A stretch of DNA of 64,000 nucleotides from Microlunatus elymi (GTDB taxonomy: Bacteria > Actinomycetota > Actinomycetes > Propionibacteriales > Propionibacteriaceae). A program made the translations under genes and the position numbers. Shown here in pieces: positions 7,739-18,402 of the stretch. The notes beneath the pieces were generated by a model, which was not told the origin of the DNA, ran no database searches, and was given only the letters and a program-made list of their open reading frames with translations. The stretch is taken from positions 2,852,001-2,916,000 of the forward strand of contig NZ_CP041692.1 in assembly GCF_007362775.1 (NCBI RefSeq), given 5' to 3'. Each line of letters starts with the position of its first letter. The stretch's first letter is position 1.

Positions 7739-8254
7739 ATGCGCGAACTCGATGTGGTCGGTGTGCGGGTGGAGATGCCATCGAACTCGCCGATGGTGCT
7801 GCTGCGCGAGGTCGACGGGGCTCGGTACCTGCCGATCTGGATCGGTGCCGGCGAGGCCTCGGCGATCGCCAATGCTCAGGAGGGGATCGTGCCCCCGCGG
7901 CCCCTCACCCATGACCTGATGGTCGACGTACTGTCGGGCCTGAACCACACATTGTCCGAGGTGCACATCACCGAATTGGACGGCGGCACCTTCTACGCGG
8001 TGCTGGTGATCGACGGTATCGAGATCAGCTCCCGGCCGTCGGACGCGATAGCCCTCGCACTCCGGGTCGGCTGCGACATCTACTGCGCCGACGACGTACT
8101 GGACGAGGCGGGCATCCCGATGCCGGACGATGTCGACGGCGAAGCGGACGAGCCGCTGGACTCCGACACCGAAGTGGCGAAGTTCCGGGAATTCCTGGAT
8201 CAGGTCAATCCGGACGACTTCGTCACCGGTGACGAACCGCGGCCCGATCACTGA
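7739..8254 (+). CDS. Bifunctional nuclease family protein (DUF151)
   Basis: A 171-aa DUF151/BFN protein (Rv1829-like). The first 125 residues form the domain, starting MRELDVVGVRVEMPSNSP and containing 'LREVDGARYLPIWIGAGEA' and 'SSRPSDAIALALR'. A short acidic tail follows. Plant and archaeal relatives have nuclease activity; the actinobacterial role is not established. It lies between two MerR regulators in the same conserved order as in mycobacteria. A perfect 12-bp hairpin terminator follows at 8371. Confidence 0.88.
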   Translation: MRELDVVGVRVEMPSNSPMVLLREVDGARYLPIWIGAGEASAIANAQEGIVPPRPLTHDLMVDVLSGLNHTLSEVHITELDGGTFYAVLVIDGIEISSRPSDAIALALRVGCDIYCADDVLDEAGIPMPDDVDGEADEPLDSDTEVAKFREFLDQVNPDDFVTGDEPRPDH

Positions 8255-8370
8255 TCGGTACGACGTTGGTTGCCTGCCATTCGACGGGCTCAAGGCTCTT
8301 CCAGCGACAGGTTCAGGCTCTGCGAGCGACGGGCTGATGGCCCTGCGCGCTTGGATCGGGATGGTCTTCT

Positions 8371-8401
8371 CGCGTCCCTCAAGTTGCGGTTGAGGGACGC
8401 G
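8371..8401 (+). terminator. Rho-independent-type hairpin after DUF151
   Basis: CGCGTCCCTCAA (8371-8382) pairs perfectly with TTGAGGGACGCG (8390-8401) around a 7-nt loop, followed by CGTTTGTG. It is 117 bp beyond the DUF151 stop and ahead of the next merR gene. The remaining bases of the 8255-8557 gap hold no gene. Confidence 0.75.
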
Positions 8402-8557
8402 CGTTTGTGATCACGCGGTCCGGCGTGTCGTTGACCCTCGTCAAGCACGCGCCGTAGGTTCGGGTCTGTAATCCCGGCGATGGAATTACCCCGTTGGTAT
8501 CGGCACTGCGGTCCGACGGTTCTTTGCCGGCAGCGTACGGCGTAGTGGAGGCATCCG

Positions 8558-9193
8558 GTGAGCAGCAAGGGACAACCCGTCCGTCCGACGGGCCACGACA
8601 ACCAGCCGACCCTGCCGATGGGCGATCCGACGGCGGAGACCCAGGGGCTGCTGTTCGAGGGTGACTTCTCGCCGCTGCCGCAGGACTACGGCTTCCGCGG
8701 GCCGGTGGCCTGCAGCGTGGTCGGCATCACCTACCGCCAGCTCGACTACTGGGCCCGCACCGGCTTGGTCACCCCGGAGCTTCGCGGCGCCAAGGGTTCC
8801 GGGAGCCAGCGGCTCTACAGCTTCCGCGACATCCTGATCCTGAAGGTGATCAAGCGGCTGATCGACGCCGGCATCTCGCTGCAGCAGATCCGTACCGCGA
8901 TCGAGCACCTGCGCGCCCGCGGTGTCAACGACCTGTCCGAGGTCACCCTGATGAGCGACGGGGTCAGCGTCTTCGAATGCACCTCCGACGACGAGGTGAT
9001 CGACCTGCTGAAGGGCGGCCAGGGCGTCTTCGGCATCGCACTCGGCGGCGTCTGGAAGGACATCGAGGGCAGCCTCGCCGAGCTTCCGGTCGAGCGTCTG
9101 GAGGAACATCGGGCCGACGCCGAGACCGAGGCGATCCTGGACCGCGCCGACGACGAACTCTCTCGCCGTCGGCGCGCACGCGCCGCTGGATAG
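8558..9193 (+). CDS. MerR-family transcriptional regulator (Rv1830-like)
   Basis: A 211-aa regulator with the MerR helix-turn-helix at about 45-115, with 'SVVGITYRQLDYWARTGLV' and 'GSQRLYSFRDILILKVIKRL', and a helical C-terminal half. Mycobacterial Rv1830 is the syntenic equivalent. The GTG start has GTGGAGG 7 bp upstream. The last codons (RARAAG then TAG) lie within the first copy of a 28-bp tandem repeat that continues beyond the stop. Confidence 0.85.
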   Translation: MSSKGQPVRPTGHDNQPTLPMGDPTAETQGLLFEGDFSPLPQDYGFRGPVACSVVGITYRQLDYWARTGLVTPELRGAKGSGSQRLYSFRDILILKVIKRLIDAGISLQQIRTAIEHLRARGVNDLSEVTLMSDGVSVFECTSDDEVIDLLKGGQGVFGIALGGVWKDIEGSLAELPVERLEEHRADAETEAILDRADDELSRRRRARAAG

Positions 9194-9280
9194 GGCCCGG
9201 CGCGCACGCGCGGCTGGATAGGGCCCGGCGCGCACGCGCCGCTGGATAGGGCCCGGCGCGCACGCGCCGCTGGATAGGTC
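9171..9280. repeat. 28-bp tandem repeat, four units, starting inside the merR 3' end
   Basis: Units begin at 9171, 9199, 9227 and 9255. Each carries GGCGCGCACGCG, then CCGCTGGATAGG (CGGCTGG in unit 2). Unit 1 encodes the C-terminus and stop codon of the merR gene, so the array looks like three extra copies of the gene's own 3' end. GGCGCG..CGCGCC within each unit can pair, so the array may also act as a terminator. Confidence 0.92.
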
Positions 9281-9349
9281 GAGGTCCGGAACAAATCGAC
9301 CGGCTGCCGGTGCTGACGTCATGGAGCGACATCAGACCAGGAGGCACGG

Positions 9350-9781
9350 ATGCCAGGACCGCAGGACTTCAACACGCGCAACATCGAGGAATTTCGCCGC
9401 CGCGGCGGCCACGTCGGTGGACCGTTTGAAGGTGCGCCGCTGATCTTGCTGCACCACCGCGGACGCAGGAGCAACCGGGAGTTCGTGGCCCCGGTGATGT
9501 ATCTCGCCGCCGACACCGATCCCGACAACGTCATCTACGTGTTCGCGTCCAAGGGCGGCGCACCGACCAACCCGGATTGGTACGACAACCTGGTCGCCGC
9601 CGGTGCCACGATCGTCGAACGGGGCACCGAGACCTATCCGGTCGCCGTGCAGGAGATCACCGGCGAGCAGCGGGACGCCATCTACGCCGAGCAGGCCGAG
9701 CGCTATCCCGGCTTCGCCGAGTACGAGAAGAAGACCGCCGGCATCCGTACCATTCCGGTGTTGCAATTGACCCGGCGCTGA
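9350..9781 (+). CDS. Nitroreductase/quinone reductase family protein (DDN-like)
   Basis: A 143-aa protein of the deazaflavin (F420)-dependent nitroreductase family to which mycobacterial Ddn belongs. It shows the split-barrel signature 'LILLHHRGRRSNREFVAPV' (residues 31-49), 'FASKGGAPTNPDWYDNL' (64-80) and 'RDAIYAEQAERYPGFAEYEKKT'. These enzymes reduce quinones or nitro compounds with reduced F420. Substrate unknown. The ATG has GGAGG 6 bp upstream. It lies ahead of the gcvP riboswitch and is probably a separate transcript. Confidence 0.85.
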   Translation: MPGPQDFNTRNIEEFRRRGGHVGGPFEGAPLILLHHRGRRSNREFVAPVMYLAADTDPDNVIYVFASKGGAPTNPDWYDNLVAAGATIVERGTETYPVAVQEITGEQRDAIYAEQAERYPGFAEYEKKTAGIRTIPVLQLTRR

Positions 9782-9836
9782 AGCCGCGGAATGCCGGCTG
9801 GCGGAGCCGGTGGGCTAGAGTTGCCGCAGCCGCAAT

Positions 9837-9930
9837 CAGTCGACGCGAGAGAGACCATCCCAACCCGAGGATGGCGCCGAAGGGGCAACCTCCCCGGAAC
9901 CTCTCAGGCACCCGGACCGCGTACCGACTG
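9837..9930 (+). promoter_or_regulatory. Glycine riboswitch aptamer upstream of gcvP
   Basis: The P1 strands CAGTCG (9837-9842) and CGACTG (9925-9930) pair, extended by CGCG/CGCG. Between them are the conserved glycine-aptamer cores: GAGAGACC, GCGCCGAAGGGGCAA, CTCTCAGGCA and GGACC. Only one aptamer is clear; the bases after 9930 lack a second full set of core motifs. It should sense glycine and control gcvP. Confidence 0.9.
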
Positions 9931-9957
9931 GCGATCTGAAGCCGTCCGGCGACAGAG

Positions 9958-9993
9958 GGGAGTCGGGGTACGACGCGTACCCTCCGACCTCCC
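9958..9993 (+). promoter_or_regulatory. Hairpin between glycine aptamer and gcvP (expression platform)
   Basis: GGGAGTCGGGGTAC (9958-9971) pairs with GTACCCTCCGACCTCCC (9977-9993) with a 5-nt loop and two small bulges. It lies 13 bp before the AAGGA ribosome site at 10006-10010. It could act as a terminator or sequester the start region depending on glycine. No U-run follows, so its mechanism is uncertain. Confidence 0.6.
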
Positions 9994-10019
9994 GCATCGC
10001 CAGCGAAGGACCGCTCGAC

Positions 10020-12897
<2,878 letters not shown>

Positions 12898-12899
<2 letters not shown>

Positions 12900-12947
12900 G
12901 TTGTCAGTCGGTGGTTTGCCTATGGCCAATCCACCGACTGACAACTC
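12898..12947. terminator. Bidirectional terminator between gcvP and pterin dehydratase
   Basis: GAGTTGTCAGTCGGTGG (12898-12914) pairs perfectly with CCACCGACTGACAACTC (12931-12947) around a 16-nt loop. It overlaps the gcvP stop and ends 2 bp before the stop of the convergent gene, so it can serve both. Confidence 0.85.
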
Positions 12948-12949
12948 GG

Positions 12950-13231
12950 CTATTCGCCGGAGCTGATCCGGTGGGCCATCTCGATGTCGCGCTGGGTCAG
13001 GCCGCCGGAGTCGTGGCTGGTCAGCACCAGGCGGACCTTGTTCCAGCGGATGTCGATGTCCGGGTGGTGATTGGCGTCCTCGGCCAGCGCCGCGACGCGA
13101 TTGACGAACACCATCGCCTCGCCGAAATCAGCGAAGGTGAAGTCGGCCGCGATCTCGTCGCCGTCCAGTTTCCAATCCGGCAGGTCTTGCAACTGCCGGG
13201 TGATCTCGTCCGTATCCAGTAGCCGGCTCAT
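12950..13231 (-). CDS. 4a-hydroxytetrahydrobiopterin dehydratase (PCD/PhhB)
   Basis: A 93-aa pterin-4a-carbinolamine dehydratase that recycles hydroxylated tetrahydropterin; in bacteria lacking pterin hydroxylases it has also been linked to molybdopterin or folate metabolism. The family signature is complete: E51, H55-H56-P57, W63, H73 and D82 (in EDANHHPDIDIRW, SHDSGG and TQRD). Single-domain, usual length. It faces gcvP tail to tail across a strong hairpin. Confidence 0.93.
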   Translation of the reverse strand: MSRLLDTDEITRQLQDLPDWKLDGDEIAADFTFADFGEAMVFVNRVAALAEDANHHPDIDIRWNKVRLVLTSHDSGGLTQRDIEMAHRISSGE

Positions 13232-13248
13232 GGCCTCACGTTAGCCGG

Positions 13249-13839
13249 TCAGTCGCCGGCCTTGCTGCCGTCGATCGCATCCGGGCCGGCGGGCTCGGTG
13301 CCGGGGCGAGTGGCGATGGACGGGTCGGTCGCGAACCAGAGCGACATCGGCAGCTGGAACGCGGTGAAGCAGTAGTTGCCCATCGGCAGCCAGTACGCGT
13401 ACTCGTCCACACTGGACCCCTGGTAGACGACCACGAACTGCAGCTGGTCGGCGTACATCGCCCAGAGCCGCCGCTTCCGGGTCGCACCGTCCTCGGTGAA
13501 GGTGTAGGTGCGTTCCAGCTTGACGATGTTGTTGTACGTGTCGTCGCGACTCTCCAGCACCTGCAGGTCGGCCAGGTTGTCCAGTCCGGCGTCGAAACCG
13601 GCCCGCAGATCGGACAGGTCGTCGGCGACCACCCCGATCTCGAGCGGATTGACCCAGACGGCGAAATAGGTGGCGGGCTCGTCCTCCTCCGGCTGCACGA
13701 TCACGCCCTCGCGATCGTCCTCCAGCGTGGAGATGATCCAGTCCGACGGGTAGCGGAATTCGAACCGCTGCTGATCGTCGGTGTAGGTCGTGGTTCCGGT
13801 GAAGCGGGGGCGGCCGACGCGCGACTGTGTCTGGTTCAT
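13249..13839 (-). CDS. Conserved hypothetical protein (PsbP/DUF1795-like fold possible)
   Basis: 196 aa, no signal peptide or membrane segment. The stretch 'RFEFRYPSDWIIS' (residues 25-37) followed by alternating strands ('GVIVQPEED', 'ATYFAVWVNP', 'YNNIVKLERTYTF', 'LQFVVVYQGSS') resembles PsbP/LpqN-like beta sandwiches that begin with a 'YP.gW' motif; that resemblance is my inference only. The C-terminal 25 residues are Pro/Gly/Asp-rich. It lies 17 bp upstream of the pterin dehydratase on the same strand, probably in one transcript. Confidence 0.7.
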   Translation of the reverse strand: MNQTQSRVGRPRFTGTTTYTDDQQRFEFRYPSDWIISTLEDDREGVIVQPEEDEPATYFAVWVNPLEIGVVADDLSDLRAGFDAGLDNLADLQVLESRDDTYNNIVKLERTYTFTEDGATRKRRLWAMYADQLQFVVVYQGSSVDEYAYWLPMGNYCFTAFQLPMSLWFATDPSIATRPGTEPAGPDAIDGSKAGD

Positions 13840-13926
13840 GGTCCTTTTCGAGGTTCGGAATCTGGTCAGGATGTGGTCAGGTGCAAACTACCGGGTCGAG
13901 GCCCCGGCTCTGTCAGGCCGGCTTCG

Positions 13927-15069
13927 TCAGGCTGACGGCGTCGTGGACTTCACCTCGGTCACGACGTCCGGTTGGGCGTCGGGCAACGCCTCGGCGGACG
14001 GCACCACCGCACCCTTGAGGTTCAGTTGGTCGGAGAAATGACAGGCGGCCTGCCGGCCCTCGCCGACGTCGCGCAATAGCGGTGTCTCGACCGAGCAGAT
14101 GTCCTGCGCATACGGACAACGGGTGTGGAAGTAGCAGCCGGACGGCGGATTGGCCGGACTCGGTACGTCGCCGGTCAGCGGCACCACCTCGGTCCGGGTT
14201 CGCGGATCGGGTTGCGGCACCGCCGACAGCAACGCCTCGGTGTACGGGTGCTTCGGCTTGCTGAACAGCTCCTGGGTCGGGCCGGTCTCCACCAGCTTGC
14301 CGACGTACATCACGGCCACCCGATCGGAAATGTGCTCCACCACCGACAGGTCGTGCGAGATGAACACGTAGGTGAGCTTCAACCGGTCCTGCAGATCCTC
14401 CAGCAGGTTGATCACCTGAGCCTGCACGGACACGTCGAGGGCGGACACCGCCTCGTCGCAGATGATCAGATCCGGGTCCAGAGCGATCGCTCGGGCGATC
14501 CCGATGCGTTGGCGCTGGCCGCCGGAGAACGCGTGCGGATACCGGCTGGCGTGCTCCGGGCGGAGCCCGACCATGGTCAGCAGATCGGCCACCCGATCGC
14601 GCAGCTGCTGGCCCTTCATCACCTTGTTGATGATCAACGGCTCGGCGATCACCCGGCCCACGGTCATCCGGGAATCCAACGAGGCAAACGGATCCTGGAA
14701 GATGATCTGCATCCGCGGACGGATCTGTTGCATCGTGTTGCTGTCCGCGGTGGCGAGATTCACCGGACCGAGCTTGGGATGATGGAAGACCACTTCGCCG
14801 TCGGTCGGTTCCTCCAACCGCAGGATGGTCCGCCCAGTGGTGCTCTTGCCGCAGCCCGACTCGCCGACCACGGCCAGCGTCTCGCCGCGGTTGACGGTCA
14901 GGTTGACGCCGTCGACCGCCTTGACCGCGCCGACCGTACGGCGGAACAGGCCGCCCTTGATCGGGAAGTGCTTCTTCAGGTCGCGGACTTCCAGCAGCGG
15001 TCCCTCGGCGGCGTTGGCGGAGTCGTCGGGGGAGTCGTCGGGCCGCGATTCGATCTTCGTGTCAGTCAT
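13927..15069 (-). CDS. oppF: Oligopeptide ABC transporter ATPase (OppF/DppF type)
   Basis: Cytoplasmic ATPase subunit of a peptide importer, 380 aa. Walker [10 protein letters not shown] (69-77), signature FSGGQRQR (181-188) and Walker B LIICDE (201-206) are intact. The C-terminal oligopeptide-transporter extension includes the cysteine cluster [14 protein letters not shown]. It starts one base after the stop of oppD on the same strand and is the last gene of the oppABCDF transcript. Confidence 0.92.
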   Translation of the reverse strand: MTDTKIESRPDDSPDDSANAAEGPLLEVRDLKKHFPIKGGLFRRTVGAVKAVDGVNLTVNRGETLAVVGESGCGKSTTGRTILRLEEPTDGEVVFHHPKLGPVNLATADSNTMQQIRPRMQIIFQDPFASLDSRMTVGRVIAEPLIINKVMKGQQLRDRVADLLTMVGLRPEHASRYPHAFSGGQRQRIGIARAIALDPDLIICDEAVSALDVSVQAQVINLLEDLQDRLKLTYVFISHDLSVVEHISDRVAVMYVGKLVETGPTQELFSKPKHPYTEALLSAVPQPDPRTRTEVVPLTGDVPSPANPPSGCYFHTRCPYAQDICSVETPLLRDVGEGRQAACHFSDQLNLKGAVVPSAEALPDAQPDVVTEVKSTTPSA

Positions 15070-15070
15070 C

Positions 15071-16249
15071 TCACGCCTCCGCCTTCACCGACGATGCCTC
15101 GGATTCGATCTCGGCCTGTTTGACAGCCTGGCCTTCTTCGGTATAGAGGTGACACCGCACCCCGTGCCGGGTCGGTCCGGCCAGCACGGTCTCCACCGGA
15201 ATCACGGTGTCGCACAGCCCCGGCATGAACTCCGGACAGCGCGGATGGAAGGTGCAGCCGGACACCTTCGAGTACGGGTCCGGGATCGACCCCTTGATCA
15301 CCTCGAGCTTTGTTCCGGTGGAGGTCCCGATCCGGGGGATCGACCGCAGCAACGCCCGGGTGTAGGGATGCTTCGGCGCGTAGAAGATCTCGTCCACCGA
15401 GGCACGTTCGACGACCCGGCCGAGATACATCACGATCACCTCGTCGCACAGCTGGGCGACCACGCCCATGCTGTGGGTGATGAACATGATCGACATCCCG
15501 ATCTCGTCCTTCAGCTTGCGCATCAGGGACAGGATCTGGGCCTCGGTGGTCACGTCCAGGGCGGTGGTCGGCTCGTCCGCGATCAGCAACGCCGGGTGGC
15601 AGGACAGCGCCATCGCGATCATGGCGCGCTGCCGCATGCCGCCGGAAAGCTCGTGCGGATACGACTTGGCGATCCGCTCCGGGTTCGGCATGCCGACCTG
15701 CCGCAGCATGTCGACCGCCTGCTGCTGGGCCACTTTCTTGTCCCGGGTCTGATGCAGCAGGATCGCTTCCTCGATCTGCGAGCCGATCGTGTAGACCGGA
15801 TTCAGCGAGGTCATCGGCTCCTGGAAAATCATCGCGATCTCGGCGCCGCGGATCGACCGCATCGTCGGCCCGCGCGGATCGAGCTTGCTGATGTCGACCC
15901 CGCCGGTGTCGGACTTGGCCGCCTTGAGCTCACTGTCGTCGTCGGGAAGCAGTTCGGACTGCTTGCCGTTGCCGGCTGCGCGGGCGGCGCGATGGAAGTC
16001 GATCGTCCCGGCGGTGATCTGGCCCGGACGCTCGATGATCTGCATCAGGGCTCGGGCGGTCACACTCTTGCCGCAGCCGCTCTCGCCGACGATGCCGACG
16101 ACCTTTCCCCGTGGAATGTCGAAGCTGACCCCGTTGAGCGCGCGGACCAGGCCGAGCGCCGTCGGGAAGCCGACCTCGAGATCTCGTACGGAGATGATCG
16201 CGTCGTCGTCGGTGTCTTCGGCGGATCGGACGGACACAGTTTCTGTCAT
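15071..16249 (-). CDS. oppD: Oligopeptide ABC transporter ATPase (OppD/DppD type)
   Basis: The second ATPase of the importer, 392 aa. It shows Walker [10 protein letters not shown] (55-63), signature LSGGMRQR, Walker B LLIADEPT and the C-terminal Fe-S-like cysteine motif ([11 protein letters not shown]). Residues 100-125 hold an extra basic/acidic insertion (around [14 protein letters not shown]) not usual in OppD. It forms a heterodimer with the adjacent OppF-type subunit. Confidence 0.92.
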   Translation of the reverse strand: MTETVSVRSAEDTDDDAIISVRDLEVGFPTALGLVRALNGVSFDIPRGKVVGIVGESGCGKSVTARALMQIIERPGQITAGTIDFHRAARAAGNGKQSELLPDDDSELKAAKSDTGGVDISKLDPRGPTMRSIRGAEIAMIFQEPMTSLNPVYTIGSQIEEAILLHQTRDKKVAQQQAVDMLRQVGMPNPERIAKSYPHELSGGMRQRAMIAMALSCHPALLIADEPTTALDVTTEAQILSLMRKLKDEIGMSIMFITHSMGVVAQLCDEVIVMYLGRVVERASVDEIFYAPKHPYTRALLRSIPRIGTSTGTKLEVIKGSIPDPYSKVSGCTFHPRCPEFMPGLCDTVIPVETVLAGPTRHGVRCHLYTEEGQAVKQAEIESEASSVKAEA

Positions 16250-16258
16250 GAAGGCGGC

Positions 16259-17398
16259 CTAACTGTACGGGTCGACGGCGTCGCGGATGCCGTCACCGAG
16301 GAGCTGGAAGCAGGTGATCGCCAAGATCACGAAGAGTCCTGGAATGAGCACCCATGGATACTGCGTCAGCACGTCCAACTTGGAGGCGTCCTGCAGCAGC
16401 ACCCCCCAGCTGATCGCCGGGTCCAGCATGCCGATGCCGAGGAAGGACAACGCGGTCTCGGCCAGGATGGTGGCCGGCACCGCCAGCATGGCGACGGCGA
16501 CGATGTGGCTCGTGGCGTTCGGCAGCAGGTGGGTGGTGATGATCCGCATGTGCGACGACCCGGCCGAACGTGCGGCTGCCACGTAGTCCGCGGACTTGTA
16601 CGCCATCACCTTGCCGCGCACTTGTCGAGCAAGACCGGTCCAGGCGACCAGAGACAGGATGATGGTCATCACGAAGTACCGCTTGGTGACCGTCATGTCC
16701 TGCGGTAGCACGGCCGCCATGGTGGCCCACAACGGCAGCGTCGGGATCGAGATGATCACCTCGATGAACCGTTGGATGATGTTGTCGGTGGCGCCCCGGG
16801 CGTAGCCGGAGATGGTGCCGATGATCGATCCGAGGATTGTTGCGATCGCCACACCGAGCAGGCCGATGGTCATCGACACCCGAGCGCCGTAGATGGTGCG
16901 GCTGAAGATGTCCCGGCCGTTGCTGTCGGCGCCGAAGATCAACAACTTCCCGTCGGAGACCGTCATCAGGTGCCGGTCGGTCGGGATGATGCCGAGCACC
17001 TTGTAGTCGAACCCCTTGCCGAAGAAGTGGATCGGGATCGCGTTGTTGCAGTCGGTCTTGTACGTGGTGGTGATGTTGATCGGGTCGATCTCCTGGGTCG
17101 TCCGGCAGATCGCCGGGCCACCGGACCAGGTCCACGAACTCGGCTTGGCGAACTTGTAGTTCTGATCGACCTTGGCCGGATCGTTCGGCGACAAGAACGG
17201 CGCGAAGATCGCCGCCAGGTAGATCAAGATCAACACGATCCCGCTGACAACCGCCAGCTTGCTGCGGCGGAACCGCATCAGCATCAGGCGCCACTGCGGG
17301 ATCTCACCGACCTTGCTGTCCACCAACGGCACTTCGACGAGCTCTTCGGGCTCGTGATCTTCCTCGGTCTCGGGGGCAATGACTTCCTGTTGAACCAT
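16259..17398 (-). CDS. oppC: Oligopeptide ABC transporter permease (OppC/DppC type)
   Basis: 379-aa inner-membrane permease. After an acidic cytoplasmic tail (1-40) and the first membrane helix (about 53-71) there is a long extracytoplasmic insertion of roughly 90 residues containing two cysteines (AICRTTQEI and KTDCNNAIP) that could form a disulfide. The BPD_transp_1 domain follows, with the EAA-loop equivalent 'ADYVAAARSAGSSHMRII'. It starts 9 bp after oppB ends. The insertion resembles that in a subset of DppC proteins for large or glycosylated substrates; substrate not predictable. Confidence 0.9.
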   Translation of the reverse strand: MVQQEVIAPETEEDHEPEELVEVPLVDSKVGEIPQWRLMLMRFRRSKLAVVSGIVLILIYLAAIFAPFLSPNDPAKVDQNYKFAKPSSWTWSGGPAICRTTQEIDPINITTTYKTDCNNAIPIHFFGKGFDYKVLGIIPTDRHLMTVSDGKLLIFGADSNGRDIFSRTIYGARVSMTIGLLGVAIATILGSIIGTISGYARGATDNIIQRFIEVIISIPTLPLWATMAAVLPQDMTVTKRYFVMTIILSLVAWTGLARQVRGKVMAYKSADYVAAARSAGSSHMRIITTHLLPNATSHIVAVAMLAVPATILAETALSFLGIGMLDPAISWGVLLQDASKLDVLTQYPWVLIPGLFVILAITCFQLLGDGIRDAVDPYS

Positions 17399-17406
17399 GT
17401 CGCTCC

Positions 17407-18393
17407 TCAGTCCGTCAGCTTGACCCGCGGGTCAATGATCGTCAGCAGGATGTCGGAGATCAGGTTTCCGATCACCAGCAGGGCGGACAGGAACACCAGC
17501 AGCGTTGCCGCGACGTAGGTGTCCTTGTTGATCAAGGTCTGTAACAGCGCCTGACCCGTGGTCGGCAGACCGAAGATGATCGACACGATCGCCTCACCGG
17601 AGATCAACACCGACAAGGTCGTGCCGATCGTCATCACCAACGGGTGCAGGGCATTGCGCACCGCGTGCTTCCAGATCACCTTGCGCTCGGCAACACCCTT
17701 GGCACGTGCGGTCTGCACGTATTGCTGGGTGAGCACGTCGAACAGGTTGGCGCGCATCACTCGGGTCAACCAGGCCGTACTGCCGACGGCGATCACCAGT
17801 AACGGCAGCCACAAGTGGTTGAACGTGTCGACCAGTTTGTCGAAACTCATCGGCGCATTCCTGTACTGGTTGGAGTTCAGGCCGCCGACATCGATCCCGA
17901 ACCACTTCGACGCGGCGGTCATCACGCCCAGCGCCAGCAGGAACTCCGGGATCGCGACACCGACGAACTGCAGCACGGTGATCACGTTGTCCGGGATGTT
18001 GTAGCGGTGGGTCGCCGAGTAGACGCCGACCGGGATCGCGATCACCCAGGCAACGATGATCGCCCCGACCGACAGGGCGACCGAGAGTGCTAACCGGCTC
18101 CAGATCAGCTGGCTGACCGGCATCCGGTAGGTGAACGAGGTGCCGAAGTCGCCACGGAAGAATCCGCTGGCCCACTTCCAGTACTTGACCAGCCAGGGGT
18201 CGTTGACTCCGTACGCCTTCTCCAGCGCGGCCATCTGCGTGCCGGAGATGACGTCACCTTGTGCCTGCAGGCGCGCGATCTCCGCCGTCAGAGCCGACCC
18301 GGGGGCCAGCTCGACGATGAAGAACGCGATCAAGGACACCGCGACCAGGGTCAGTACTGCGTAGCCCAGTCGCCGGACGATGAAGATGATCAT
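17407..18393 (-). CDS. oppB: Oligopeptide ABC transporter permease (OppB/DppB type)
   Basis: 328-aa permease with six predicted membrane helices. The N-terminus MIIFIVRRLGYAVLTLVAV is characteristic. The EAA-type cytoplasmic loop 'QQYVQTARAKGVAERKVI' precedes 'HAVRNALHPLV'. It lies 9 bp downstream of the oppA stop and pairs with OppC as the channel. Confidence 0.92.
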   Translation of the reverse strand: MIIFIVRRLGYAVLTLVAVSLIAFFIVELAPGSALTAEIARLQAQGDVISGTQMAALEKAYGVNDPWLVKYWKWASGFFRGDFGTSFTYRMPVSQLIWSRLALSVALSVGAIIVAWVIAIPVGVYSATHRYNIPDNVITVLQFVGVAIPEFLLALGVMTAASKWFGIDVGGLNSNQYRNAPMSFDKLVDTFNHLWLPLLVIAVGSTAWLTRVMRANLFDVLTQQYVQTARAKGVAERKVIWKHAVRNALHPLVMTIGTTLSVLISGEAIVSIIFGLPTTGQALLQTLINKDTYVAATLLVFLSALLVIGNLISDILLTIIDPRVKLTD

Positions 18394-18402
18394 GAACGAC
18401 TC

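Noticed and set aside
7401-7781. Minus-strand frames in the ftsR-DUF151 gap
   Set aside because: No ribosome site and no similarity I can recognise; one would run under the DUF151 start.
9931-10005. Second glycine aptamer
   Set aside because: The core words (GAAGGNGCAA, CTCAGG) do not recur; only a long hairpin is present.
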